15,794 nucleotides of DNA from positions 1 to 15,794 of the forward strand of contig JAAEOP010000029.1 of the NCBI GenBank assembly GCA_024223125.1, in the 5' to 3' direction. The notes below the pieces were generated by a model. That model was not told where the DNA came from. It worked only from the letters and a program-made list of their open reading frames with translations, and searched no databases. This DNA comes from Chloroflexota bacterium. GTDB lineage: Bacteria; Chloroflexota; Anaerolineae; Promineifilales; Promineifilaceae. The first letter of the stretch is position 1; each line of letters begins with the position of its first letter. The position numbers were made by a program, and so were the translations under genes. This document shows positions 1 to 7,266 of this stretch, in pieces.

Positions 1-36
1 CCAGCCACCAACCACTAACAACCAGCCACTTTCATT

Positions 37-564
37 TTATGGCTGAAATGGTTCAGATGGGGTGAGCGTCTGCGGCGGGGCTTCATCCCAGGCGATGAGA
101 CCGGCACAGGATTCAATGGCTTGCTCGGCCGTTTCTTCTTGCAGACCGAGAAAGTGAACAACTGCGGCCGTGGCCTGGTTGGGGTGAATAACCGCTTCGG
201 GCATGTAGCGGGGAACAAAGACTTCCTGGCTCAAACCTTGCAGACGCAGATAAATTATATCCGGTTGCGGCGCTTGTTCCGTTGCGACCTGGAAGGTGCG
301 CCACGGACTGTCAAACTCCAGGTCACTCAGTTCATCAGGGCAGACGAGATTGAAGGCGTAACGATGCGTTCCCTCGGCCGTTGTCCAAAAATTATCGGGA
401 AATTGGTAACTGTAACTGACAGCCCATGATCCCGCAGATGTGTTAACGGAGGGGGGCACGGCCGTCGGTAAATCGGGAAACAAAATAGGTTCAGGGGTAG
501 CAACGGCCGTGCCGCAGCCAGCCAACATCAAAACGAATACAATTAATAGGGTCCAATATTTCAT
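37..564 (-). CDS. Putative lipoprotein of unknown function
   Basis: A 175-residue protein that I do not recognise. The N-terminus is a lipoprotein signal: MKYW, a hydrophobic stretch at residues 5-14, then the lipobox LAGC with the acylated Cys at position 17. A Pro/Thr-rich linker follows (residues 20-45) and then a mainly polar, presumably extracytoplasmic domain with two later cysteines that could pair. The open frame reaches back to 648, but I place the start at the ATG at 564. The signal peptide begins there, an AGGAAA ribosome site lies about 11 nt upstream, and the preceding gene ends at 566, leaving a 1-nt gap. It is therefore probably co-transcribed and translationally coupled with that membrane protein. 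The linker contains two copies of the iterated octamer ACGGCCGT, each read as Thr-Ala-Val. The existence of the gene and its export are well supported; its function is not. Confidence 0.78.
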   Translation of the reverse strand: MKYWTLLIVFVLMLAGCGTAVATPEPILFPDLPTAVPPSVNTSAGSWAVSYSYQFPDNFWTTAEGTHRYAFNLVCPDELSDLEFDSPWRTFQVATEQAPQPDIIYLRLQGLSQEVFVPRYMPEAVIHPNQATAAVVHFLGLQEETAEQAIESCAGLIAWDEAPPQTLTPSEPFQP

Positions 565-565
565 A

Positions 566-1066
566 TCAATCACTTTCCTGACGTAAAAAACTGATGGCCA
601 GGCTAAACCCGACAATGGCCACCAGCCCCAAAAATAAAGCGGCCGCAAAACTAAAGCTAATCTGAACGGTTGTGGCCAGAATGGCGCTGACCGCCCCCAA
701 CGCAGCTACACTGATGAGACGGCGACGGTATTGTTGGTTGAGTAGGTCTTCCTGGTATATTTGGTTCATACTGTTTAGCAAGCGGTTAAAATTGCTCATA
801 TCCCAGGCGGCGACGGCCGTTACCAAGCCCAAAATAGCCAGAATGGGGGCGACATTTAGCCAGATAGCTCCCATTGCTGCCAGCGCGTAAAGAAATAGCC
901 CCATACTGCCAGCCCAGCGCCAGCCACGCCATTCTCCCGCCAGCCAAAACGCAGCCAAGGGTAAGATAACGATCAGACCTTCGATACGGCCGTTCACTAC
1001 AAAACCAACAGCCAATAAAAGGTTAGCCATAAGAATGGTTGCGTATAAAGTCGTTGTTCGATTCAT
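566..1066 (-). CDS. Polytopic membrane protein, unknown function
   Basis: A 166-residue protein with about six predicted membrane segments: roughly residues 6-24, 29-46, 50-68, 69-88, 116-136 and 138-160. One cytoplasmic loop (residues 90-115) is rich in Asn, Gln, Arg and Glu. I see no catalytic motif and recognise no family. It starts with ATG but has no obvious ribosome site; the upstream side is the MITE-bearing gap. It runs directly into the lipoprotein gene, one base apart, so the pair probably forms a small unit. They may once have been the tail of the MoxR operon before the AT-rich gene came in between; that is inference from strand and spacing only. The octamer ACGGCCGT occurs twice, once read as Asn-Gly-Arg and once as Thr-Ala-Val. 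Confidence 0.72.
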   Translation of the reverse strand: MNRTTTLYATILMANLLLAVGFVVNGRIEGLIVILPLAAFWLAGEWRGWRWAGSMGLFLYALAAMGAIWLNVAPILAILGLVTAVAAWDMSNFNRLLNSMNQIYQEDLLNQQYRRRLISVAALGAVSAILATTVQISFSFAAALFLGLVAIVGFSLAISFLRQESD

Positions 1067-1105
1067 AAATTATCGTTGTCTTCACCTGTTGCGAGCAGAA
1101 TCCAG

Positions 1106-1199
1106 GTAACCATTCAGGTGCCCGGCGCTTCATTACCAAGTCTACTGGAGTAGCACACTCGTTTATAAGTGCCGGGCACCTTGGGGAGTGAATGGTTAC
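1106..1199. mobile_element. 94-bp MITE with 8-bp target-site duplication
   Basis: The element starts with gtaaccattca and ends with its exact reverse complement tgaatggttac. Just inside are a second pair of arms, aggtgcccggcgctt (1116-1130) and aagtgccgggcacct (1167-1181), which pair at 14 of 15 positions. It is flanked directly by the 8-bp direct repeat gaatccag at 1098-1105 and 1200-1207. Terminal inverted repeats, a matching target duplication and no coding capacity define a MITE. Ends beginning GTAA with an 8-bp duplication are the known hallmark of the IS66 family, so an IS66-type transposase probably mobilised it (inference). The intact duplication suggests fairly recent insertion. The remaining 1208-1347 holds nothing I can name. 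Confidence 0.82.
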
Positions 1200-1347
1200 G
1201 AATCCAGCTATGATTCTGTCGGGATAAATTCACTTGGGTCAAACCAGAAAACCAAACGTGCCCCAGGCTCGCAATCAGGCAGAAGTTTTGTTTGGCGAAT
1301 TTGTGAACATATAGCAGCAAGTTTATTTAAATCTTCCAAGAAAATTG

Positions 1348-2334
1348 TTAAATACCTAATGTCCATAATGTTTCGAACTCGTCACTCATAGCTTCATAAA
1401 GCGGTGATCCTCCCGGAAATTCTAAGAGAGGACTGTCACTACCAGTGCGTGAATATAAATATTGTAAACATAGAGCCTCCTGGTCAGTCAATATTAATTG
1501 CAAGCTAATCGATCCTTCTTTTAGTTGTTTAACTTCGATATTTAGATTATCTTTAGCCATTTCATTGAAATGATCATACATATCACTTATTTCATTTTGG
1601 ACTGTAGAAATTTCTTGTGCAGGCAGAGAAGGATTAATTTTATGAGGTAAACTTGGATGATCTTTGTGAAAAATCAAAATTCTAATTTTACATCCGGAAC
1701 CAGCTAACTTAATTAAGCTATCGGTGGATGCTTTTCTTCCCCAAGATTTTAGAGAAATACCTAATAAGTCACAACGACTCTTAGTTTTTGAGACAACATC
1801 TATGTACCGTGGTGCATCACCAAAGTCTTTTGATGACCGGTTTAGCCAATATTTATGCGAATCTTTGGAACCTAGCATATTAGCCGTATCGATTAAACTC
1901 GTTATTTTGTAATCAGGTGAAGTTACTTTTAGCACTTGAGATTTGACCATCTCAATCCATTTCCCTTTATATACATGTATTGGTTCCAAATCATATACAA
2001 TAACTCGAAAGTCTTTTACATCAAATGGAATCGTTTCACCATTAAGAATCAAAAAAACAATTGGTCGTGCGGCAGATTGAGCAACAGCAATTTCATAAAA
2101 CACATTGGGATTGTGGCCAGTTAATACTGCTACACACACGTCATATTCTAGAATTGCTGAAATCATTTGATCTGTAATTTTACCTGGCTCATCCATATGA
2201 TCTGCGCGAATTGCTTGAAAATCACACTTCGCAAGAGCTGGTTTTATTATTACTTCGAAAACATCATCAGCATGTTTTCGAATATCAGATCCTTCCATTC
2301 CGATAGGGCTAATTACAAAACACTTTTTAGTCAT
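1348..2334 (-). CDS. NDT/TIR-like protein with PLD-like C-terminal domain; candidate defence effector
   Basis: A 328-residue soluble protein in two parts. Residues 1-110 look like the nucleoside 2-deoxyribosyltransferase/TIR-like fold: FVISPIG at 6-12, then Ser16, Arg19 and Asp23, then RADH near 42-45, PGKIT at 49-53, and NPNVFYEIAVA at 74-84, where Glu80 sits as the expected catalytic Glu. Such domains cleave N-glycosidic bonds in nucleotides or NAD; the retron Ec86 toxin is a known relative. Residues 165-328 resemble a phospholipase-D-like sensor module lacking an HKD motif, ending in a SPLYEAMSDEFETLW-type tail. The link to named families is from memory. A good GCGAGGT ribosome site precedes the ATG. 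The gene is AT-rich (30 to 47 percent GC in sampled lines), lacks the CGGCCG palindrome common around it, and neighbours a MITE, all suggesting transfer. No partner gene is adjacent. Confidence 0.72.
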   Translation of the reverse strand: MTKKCFVISPIGMEGSDIRKHADDVFEVIIKPALAKCDFQAIRADHMDEPGKITDQMISAILEYDVCVAVLTGHNPNVFYEIAVAQSAARPIVFLILNGETIPFDVKDFRVIVYDLEPIHVYKGKWIEMVKSQVLKVTSPDYKITSLIDTANMLGSKDSHKYWLNRSSKDFGDAPRYIDVVSKTKSRCDLLGISLKSWGRKASTDSLIKLAGSGCKIRILIFHKDHPSLPHKINPSLPAQEISTVQNEISDMYDHFNEMAKDNLNIEVKQLKEGSISLQLILTDQEALCLQYLYSRTGSDSPLLEFPGGSPLYEAMSDEFETLWTLGI

Positions 2335-2388
2335 TGATAATACCTCGCCTAAATTTCATTTGAGATTGCAAGCTTAACCGCTTAACAA

Positions 2389-2417
2389 GAGATTGAGGGA
2401 TTACATAGCTCAATCTC
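2389..2417. repeat. Intergenic hairpin, 9-bp perfect stem
   Basis: Arms gagattgag and ctcaatctc are separated by an 11-nt loop. It lies just past the stop of the DUF58 gene and ahead of the NDT/TIR-like gene. No U-run follows on the leftward transcript, so it is not a textbook intrinsic terminator. It could stabilise the 3' end of the MoxR-operon message or mark the junction where the AT-rich gene was inserted. Confidence 0.6.
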
Positions 2418-2426
2418 CCAATCTCA

Positions 2427-3731
2427 TCACCTCACAATAGAAATGCTGCTGTGAACGACAGGCCGCATGTAGGCCATGTTGGCCCCTAATGCTCGATCGA
2501 AGGGGATACGGACATCCCAATCAAAAACCTGGATACCAGCCTGACGTAGTTTATTGATCAACAAGGCGCGTTCGATACGGGCGATACGCACGGCCGTGTC
2601 CACTAATTCATTTTTTTGCAATAATCCCGCTTCAAAAGAGACGGGATTGGGGCTGACAACCAGTAAGCTGTAACCACGAGCCAACAAACGGGGCAAAAAG
2701 GGAGCGTCATCCATCACCATTGGGCTAACCAGGACTAATTGTGATTTGGCCGGGAAGAGACGGGCGGGCAGATTCTCCAGTTGATCAAACACCAGGCTGT
2801 CGCCGGTTTGGGCACGGGCCAGGGATTGCAGAATACGTTCTTGTTGGATACGGCCGTAGCCCGGAACCGTCCAATCCAAAAAATCCCCATAACGAAGCAA
2901 GGCTACCCGATTGCCATCTCCCAAAAAAGAGCTGGCCAAAGTAGCGGCCGCCTGAATGGTATGTTCAAATAGTGATTCATCCCCCAACTGGATATTGCTG
3001 CGCTGACGGGCATCCAGAATAATGCCCACATCCGCTACCCGTTCTTGTTCATATTCATTGGTGAAAAATGTGCCTGCATGGCGGGCATTGGCCCGCCAGT
3101 TGATGTGGCGCAGCGAGTCGCCTGGTTGGTAATGGCGTACGCCGAAAAAGTCAGTGCCGGTGCCGCCGATACGGGCCGGGATGGGGCCAGCATACGCTTT
3201 GGTCTGGCGCGGCCGGATGGGAATGCGCTGGATGCGATACACTTCTGGGTAGATGAAGAGGTCTACCATGCTAGCTTCACTGTCAGCTTCCAGGCTGAAG
3301 TCTCGTTTGAAGAGCCGGAAATAGTCGGCGGTGCGGATGTGGACATTGCCAAACTCATAACGGCCGCGCTGCCCTTGCAGCGTATATTCCAGCGTCACCG
3401 TCTGGCCGGGATTCAGCGTGGTCAGGAGATCGGTTTCTCCTTCGATGAGGGCTAATTTCCGCGGTGGTGCATCCTTGATGTGGGCTAATTCCAAACGGCC
3501 GCCTTCATTCTTAACAGTCACAGTTACCTGCACCAAAGCATTTTCTTTCGCCCGGTCTGTACTTAGTTGGCGACTGATACTGATGTCAGGCTGTTCTGGG
3601 CCATAAAGCAAACTAGCCCCCACAAAAAGCAGCAGGGGAATAGTCAGCGCCAGAATACCACCATTTAAGGAAGCCAGTCCCATCAGGGCGATGAGGTAGA
3701 TGAGTAGTCCGAGGAAGAGGAGACGATTCAT
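2427..3731 (-). CDS. DUF58 domain protein (MoxR partner)
   Basis: A 434-residue protein. Two hydrophobic segments at residues 3-21 and 26-43 anchor it in the membrane. A beta-rich region follows (about 50-150), and then the DUF58 signature GTGTDFFGVRHYQPGD at 190-205 followed by HINWRANAR. The C-terminal half has the alternating pattern of a von Willebrand A-like fold. DUF58 proteins are the habitual partners of MoxR ATPases, thought to be assembled or remodelled by them at the membrane; substrates are mostly unknown. It starts 53 nt past the moxR stop, with a 15-bp hairpin in that gap and no clear ribosome site, so coupling to moxR is probably weaker than among the upstream genes. The length is typical of the family. 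ACGGCCGT appears twice, in two different codon phases. Confidence 0.93.
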   Translation of the reverse strand: MNRLLFLGLLIYLIALMGLASLNGGILALTIPLLLFVGASLLYGPEQPDISISRQLSTDRAKENALVQVTVTVKNEGGRLELAHIKDAPPRKLALIEGETDLLTTLNPGQTVTLEYTLQGQRGRYEFGNVHIRTADYFRLFKRDFSLEADSEASMVDLFIYPEVYRIQRIPIRPRQTKAYAGPIPARIGGTGTDFFGVRHYQPGDSLRHINWRANARHAGTFFTNEYEQERVADVGIILDARQRSNIQLGDESLFEHTIQAAATLASSFLGDGNRVALLRYGDFLDWTVPGYGRIQQERILQSLARAQTGDSLVFDQLENLPARLFPAKSQLVLVSPMVMDDAPFLPRLLARGYSLLVVSPNPVSFEAGLLQKNELVDTAVRIARIERALLINKLRQAGIQVFDWDVRIPFDRALGANMAYMRPVVHSSISIVR

Positions 3732-3747
3732 TTTTTTGATGGGTTTC

Positions 3748-3780
3748 AGATTGGTTCAATCTGCCAGATTGAACCAATCT
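3748..3780. repeat. Intercistronic palindrome, 15-bp perfect stem, 3-nt loop
   Basis: Arms agattggttcaatct and agattgaaccaatct enclose the loop gcc. It fills most of the gap between the moxR stop and the DUF58 start. Its outer arm agattggttc recurs in the hairpin at 14070-14107, so both belong to one dispersed palindrome family, REP-like in size. On the mRNA it would fold strongly and could separate expression of the two genes. Confidence 0.85.
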
Positions 3781-3784
3781 CACC

Positions 3785-4741
3785 TTATTCAATGACAGGT
3801 ACGGCCGTCGTATCCACGATGCCGCTGATGATAGATTTGGCCGCGTTGCGTCGCATCCAAAGTTCGGGGACCAGGATGAGGCGGTGGGAGAGGGCGGGGA
3901 CGGCGAAATGTTTAACGTCGTCGGGCAAAACGTAATTTCGGCCGTCAATAGCCGCCCGCGCTCGTGATAATTTCAATAAAGCAAGCGAACCACGCGGACT
4001 GGCTCCGACGGTGACACGGCCGTTATGTCGCGTCGCCGTTACCAGAGAAACCATATACTTTTCAATATCTGGGTCTACGTGAATTGTTTCTACGGCCGCC
4101 CGCATCACTAGTAGTTCCTTTTCATCCGTCACCTGATTCAAATTGACCTCATCATGCTGCCGCTGCCGCCGTCGGGATAAAATTTCCTGCTCCTCCTCCG
4201 GCGTGGGGTAGCCCACCGATAGCTTCATAATAAACCGATCTAGCTGTGCTTCTGGAAGAGGGAATGTACCTTCATATTCGATGGGGTTTTGGGTGGCAAA
4301 GACAACAAAGGGGGTTGGCAATTTCATCGTTTCCCCTTCCAACGTTACCTGCTGTTCTTGCATCGCTTCCAGTAGGGCAGACTGCGTTTTGGGCGAGGCG
4401 CGGTTGATCTCGTCTGCCAGAACGATGTTGGCAAAGAGCGGCCCTTTGTGCAGTTCAAACTGATTGGTTTGGCGGTTAAAAATATAACCGCCGGTAATAT
4501 CACCCGGCAGGAGGTCAGGCGTAAACTGGATGCGTTTGAATTCCAGCCCCAGCGCAGTAGCCAGGCTATTCGCCAGCAAGGTTTTCCCCAATCCAGGATA
4601 ATCTTCCAGCAGGACATGCCCATCGGCTAATACGGCCGCCATAATGGATTCTAACAACTCGTTTTTGCCGATGATGGCTTTTTCTACTTCGGCGATGACG
4701 CGCTGGCTTAATTCGGCTACGGCCGATAAATCAATTTTCAC
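3785..4741 (-). CDS. MoxR-family AAA+ ATPase
   Basis: A 318-residue protein. Walker A is DYPGLGKT at residues 47-54, and Walker B is VLADE with Asp110 and Glu111. The MoxR hallmark EINRASPKTQSALLEAMQE follows, then sensor 1 ATQNP at 149-153, GTFPLPEAQLDRF at 158-170, and the sensor 2 arginine in SPRGSL (Arg250). MoxR ATPases form ring chaperones that activate or assemble partner proteins, usually DUF58/VWA proteins encoded beside them. The start is a GTG at 4741 with an excellent GGAGG seven bases upstream, inside the 3' end of the preceding gene, giving an 11-nt overlap and clear translational coupling. The length and all ATPase residues are normal, so it should be active. The CGGCCG core recurs at least six times in this gene. 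Confidence 0.96.
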   Translation of the reverse strand: MKIDLSAVAELSQRVIAEVEKAIIGKNELLESIMAAVLADGHVLLEDYPGLGKTLLANSLATALGLEFKRIQFTPDLLPGDITGGYIFNRQTNQFELHKGPLFANIVLADEINRASPKTQSALLEAMQEQQVTLEGETMKLPTPFVVFATQNPIEYEGTFPLPEAQLDRFIMKLSVGYPTPEEEQEILSRRRQRQHDEVNLNQVTDEKELLVMRAAVETIHVDPDIEKYMVSLVTATRHNGRVTVGASPRGSLALLKLSRARAAIDGRNYVLPDDVKHFAVPALSHRLILVPELWMRRNAAKSIISGIVDTTAVPVIE

Positions 4742-5342
4742 GTTTTACCTCCAATTCATTTTCCAGGAATTGTAATATGTTTTCGATTTCCGGGTCTTTC
4801 CAGGCAGCCTGTGTCTGGCTGCTTTTTTTGGCCCGGCGGGATGTGGTTCGTTGGCTGTGGCTGCGCGCTTTTAAGCCATCGTCCAGGAATTTTTGCATTT
4901 CCGGGGTAATGGCTATTTGGCCGTCGGCTAACATTTCTTTGGTTTCAGCGCGGGTCAGCCGTTCTTTGTAGGCCAGGGTGTACAGGGTCAGGTTAGCCAA
5001 CGGCCGCAGCATTTGTTTGCGGAAATAAGCTCCTTCGTGAGCCTGGTGTAACAATTTTATCCAGGTGGTTACTTGTCCTTCATAACGCTGATCTTCTACG
5101 ATAGCTGTTTCTATTTCCGACGGCCGTCCTTCCAACAAACTGAACACGGCGATAATGGGAATGAGGGCGATGAAGAAGGCCCATACAATCACCTGGGGAA
5201 AGCCGCGGCTCATCAGGGAAACACGCCAGACCCAGGCCAAAAGCGCCGGGGCAATTGTCTCCCGCACCACGCCATTTAGGGCAATAGCAATGATGAGTAT
5301 GAGCAAGATAGTCAGGCCAATGAGAATCGGCCGTTTTTTCAT
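4731..5342 (-). CDS. Two-helix membrane protein of the MoxR operon
   Basis: A 203-residue protein of no family I can name. It has a short basic N-terminus (MKKR), a membrane segment at about 5-24, a loop, and a second segment at about 51-71. A cytoplasmic, largely helical tail follows, with a basic Ser/Thr/Arg-rich stretch near 157-175 and an acidic end. The start is well fixed: AAGGAG lies five bases before the ATG. It overlaps the moxR start by 11 nt. In many MoxR operons a small two-helix protein sits between the DUF4129-type genes and moxR, so it is likely part of the same membrane complex (inference from context). It is probably a scaffold rather than an enzyme, since no conserved polar catalytic cluster is visible. 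Confidence 0.85.
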   Translation of the reverse strand: MKKRPILIGLTILLILIIAIALNGVVRETIAPALLAWVWRVSLMSRGFPQVIVWAFFIALIPIIAVFSLLEGRPSEIETAIVEDQRYEGQVTTWIKLLHQAHEGAYFRKQMLRPLANLTLYTLAYKERLTRAETKEMLADGQIAITPEMQKFLDDGLKARSHSQRTTSRRAKKSSQTQAAWKDPEIENILQFLENELEVKREN

Positions 5343-5355
5343 GGTGTCTCCTTGT

Positions 5356-5406
5356 GATGGTTACTGGTTGCTGGTGGTTAGTGGCTTGTACCAACCACCA
5401 ACCATC
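5356..5406. repeat. Degenerate ggttggtggtt inverted repeat
   Basis: The left arm reads gatggtt, a 10-nt insert, then ggtggtt; the right arm aaccaccaaccatc is the complement of gatggttggtggtt. The sequence is made of imperfect units of ggttagtggt type. The same low-complexity words, on the other strand, open the window at 1-30 (accaaccactaac). It fills the 68-bp gap before the two-helix membrane gene, while that gene's ribosome site stays just outside. Confidence 0.55.
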
Positions 5407-5410
5407 AGCC

Positions 5411-6274
5411 TCATTTTTTACTTGCCTGCACAATCAGATCTAAACAGGCGATGGCTTCTTCTTTGTCCTGAGCGCTTGGTTCATAACGGCCGTAACGCAC
5501 CATTTCAAATAACCGGGTCAGGCGGTGGGCTTGGGGGCCGACGACGCCAATACGTTCTAGCCGGACAGCAAATTCGCGGGGCGTCATCCCCTCGGCGCGG
5601 ACGAGGCGGCGTTCCTGATGTAATACCCGGCACATATTGGCGTAACATTCAATGATGCTGTTTTTGAAATCTCGGCCCATTTGCAAACCCACAATCGTTG
5701 TTTGAGCTTCACGGGCTAATAGTTCTAATGGCTGCGGCCGTAATTTGTGCCACAAAAACCAGGCTGCGCCGGTAACAATTGCCAAAAATAAAAGCGTCAG
5801 GCCAAAGGTAATAACGGCCGATGGTTCTTGTATCCAGTCAGGCGTGGCCGGAAGCGTGCCCTTTGCCGGAGATGATTTGGGCGTTGTCGCTCTTAACGAC
5901 CACAGACGGATAAGATAGGCCAGGGCAGCCACCCAAAGGGCTAGGGAAACAGCCCGTTTCAATTCATGTAAGATAGCGCGGCGCATTTCAGGCGAGAAAA
6001 GAGCAAAAATAATCGCCAGGGGGACGATCATGATCAGTACCATGTAAAGCGCTTGCAAAATGGAGTCGGGAATAACCGACAGCCGCTCCAATAGTTCATT
6101 CAAGGGGCCGGCATTAACCGGCTTCGTTTCTTCATCGTCCAGGTTAAAGGATTGCCATTCTGTACGCACGTCGGTAGTAGATAGGCCGGAAGAGAGAACG
6201 AGCAGGCTGAACACGGCCGCAAACAAAAACAAAAAGGCAGCGTATTTATGTTTTGCGCCCGTTGCGTTCATCAT
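5411..6274 (-). CDS. DUF4129 membrane protein, copy A
   Basis: A 287-residue protein with membrane segments near residues 12-30, 73-93, 107-125 and 152-174 and a cytoplasmic C-terminal DUF4129 domain (about 200-285). The landmarks are GMTPREFAVRLE, LTRLFEMVRYGRYEPS and a final EEAIACLDLIV helix. DUF4129 proteins accompany MoxR/DUF58 or transglutaminase-like genes; the biochemical role is unknown. The gene is clearly paralogous to the one upstream: both share a PDWI motif before TM4, a C-Y-(A/V)-(N/D)-M helix, the (T/P)-R-E-F motif and LTRLFE-VRYG. Its ATG overlaps the upstream stop as ATGA. A second ATG three bases on has better spacing from AGGAAG and may be the true start. The tandem arrangement suggests duplication and a heteromeric complex (inference). 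Confidence 0.88.
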   Translation of the reverse strand: MMNATGAKHKYAAFLFLFAAVFSLLVLSSGLSTTDVRTEWQSFNLDDEETKPVNAGPLNELLERLSVIPDSILQALYMVLIMIVPLAIIFALFSPEMRRAILHELKRAVSLALWVAALAYLIRLWSLRATTPKSSPAKGTLPATPDWIQEPSAVITFGLTLLFLAIVTGAAWFLWHKLRPQPLELLAREAQTTIVGLQMGRDFKNSIIECYANMCRVLHQERRLVRAEGMTPREFAVRLERIGVVGPQAHRLTRLFEMVRYGRYEPSAQDKEEAIACLDLIVQASKK

Positions 6275-7161
6275 GTCGCTTCCTGCCCCCTAATCGCTGC
6301 CACAATTTCTTCCAGCGCGGCAATCGCTTCCTGGCGATCTCGGTCGCTGGCTTCCTGAGCGCCATAACGCACCCGTTCAAAAAGGCGGGTCAATCGTTTG
6401 ACAGATTGGGGCGGCAACCCTTCTGCGGCCAACACATCTTCAAATTCGCGGGCGGTCATTCCCCGCTGGCGCACAATCCCCCGTTGACGGCCCAATGCTC
6501 GGCTCATATCCACGTAGCAGCGGGTGACAGCGTCTTTCACTTCTACACCGGCGTACAGGTCAGCCAAAGCGGCCTCGGCTTCCAGAGAGACGATTTCCAG
6601 TGGCGGTTTGTGGCGCCGTTGCAGTTGCAGCGCCAGCCAGCCGATGACGCCAACAATGATGAGGATAACGGCCGTAGCTACCAAACTCACCGTGTTAATC
6701 CAATCAGGCGGGTTGTTGAAGAGGTCTTCATCCAGCCGTTCAGGGATAGGACGAGCGGCGAAACCTGCGTCGGCGCTGTCCTGGGGTGGCGGAATATAGA
6801 GCAGCCGGTAGAGGTAAATAGTGGCCAGGAGGAAGGCGGTAAAGAGGAAAAGAGCCAACATGCCATACCGTACCCGTGGGTAGCGCCAGGCGGCATAAAT
6901 GAAGGACATAACGGCCGCAAAGCCCAATAAATATAACCAGGGATTACCCCGATCAAGATCGCGGGTGACAGGCGTTGTGTCCGGCATCGTCTCCCTTTCA
7001 GGGATAACTCGTTCCTCTATGGGGGCAAATACAATTTCTCCGGCGCGGGGTTTGACGCTGGAAATCCCGGCCGCCAAAATGCCAAACAGCAGAATGGTTA
7101 ACCCTAAAATAATGAGCCGCCGCAAACGAGAATTGTCTAAACTCTGTACCATAATAAACAT
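6271..7161 (-). CDS. DUF4129 membrane protein, copy B (first gene of the MoxR operon)
   Basis: About 296 residues with membrane segments near 16-34, 75-92, 100-120 and 156-178, an extracytoplasmic Glu/Pro-rich loop near 40-70, and a DUF4129 domain at about 205-290 (GMTAREFEDVLAAEG, LTRLFERVRYGAQE, EEIVAAIRG). It ends in an ATGA overlap with copy A and is the most upstream gene of the set. The start is uncertain. The frame opens with a TTG at 7194 lying inside a palindromic repeat; I prefer the ATG at 7161, and 7152 is a third option. None has a clear ribosome site, so a leaderless or poorly translated start is possible. The operon promoter should lie in or just past the repeat at 7181-7238, but I cannot point to clean hexamers. 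Confidence 0.85.
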   Translation of the reverse strand: MFIMVQSLDNSRLRRLIILGLTILLFGILAAGISSVKPRAGEIVFAPIEERVIPERETMPDTTPVTRDLDRGNPWLYLLGFAAVMSFIYAAWRYPRVRYGMLALFLFTAFLLATIYLYRLLYIPPPQDSADAGFAARPIPERLDEDLFNNPPDWINTVSLVATAVILIIVGVIGWLALQLQRRHKPPLEIVSLEAEAALADLYAGVEVKDAVTRCYVDMSRALGRQRGIVRQRGMTAREFEDVLAAEGLPPQSVKRLTRLFERVRYGAQEASDRDRQEAIAALEEIVAAIRGQEAT

Positions 7162-7180
7162 TATCAGAAATAACTTTTTC

Positions 7181-7238
7181 GACAGGATTAACAAAATTTA
7201 CAGGATTGTTTCATCCTGTTAATCTCGTAAATCCTGTC
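7181..7238. repeat. Imperfect 26-bp inverted repeat of the acaggat type
   Basis: Two 26-nt arms, 7181-7206 and 7213-7238, pair at 22 of 26 positions around a 6-nt loop. Each arm itself carries the word acaggat or its complement atcctgt at both ends. Similar words are familiar dispersed repeats in environmental bacterial genomes (from memory). It sits between the end of the oppC-like gene and the start of the DUF4129 operon, and its left arm contains the alternative TTG start of the DUF4129 gene. No T-run follows in either direction, so I do not call it a terminator. Confidence 0.75.
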
Positions 7239-7266
7239 CGATTTCTTATTTCCTATCAATAAATAA

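Noticed and set aside
1114..1320. Short open frame on the - strand over the MITE
   Set aside because: It is produced largely by the MITE arms and adjacent non-coding sequence, with no ribosome site and no plausible protein.
6253..6930. 225-residue open frame on the + strand
   Set aside because: It lies fully antisense to the well-supported DUF4129 gene, and its composition (many His, Gln and Arg) follows from the reverse strand.
7181..7238. Intrinsic terminator for the oppBC unit
   Set aside because: No T-run follows the stem on the leftward transcript and the arms carry several mismatches.
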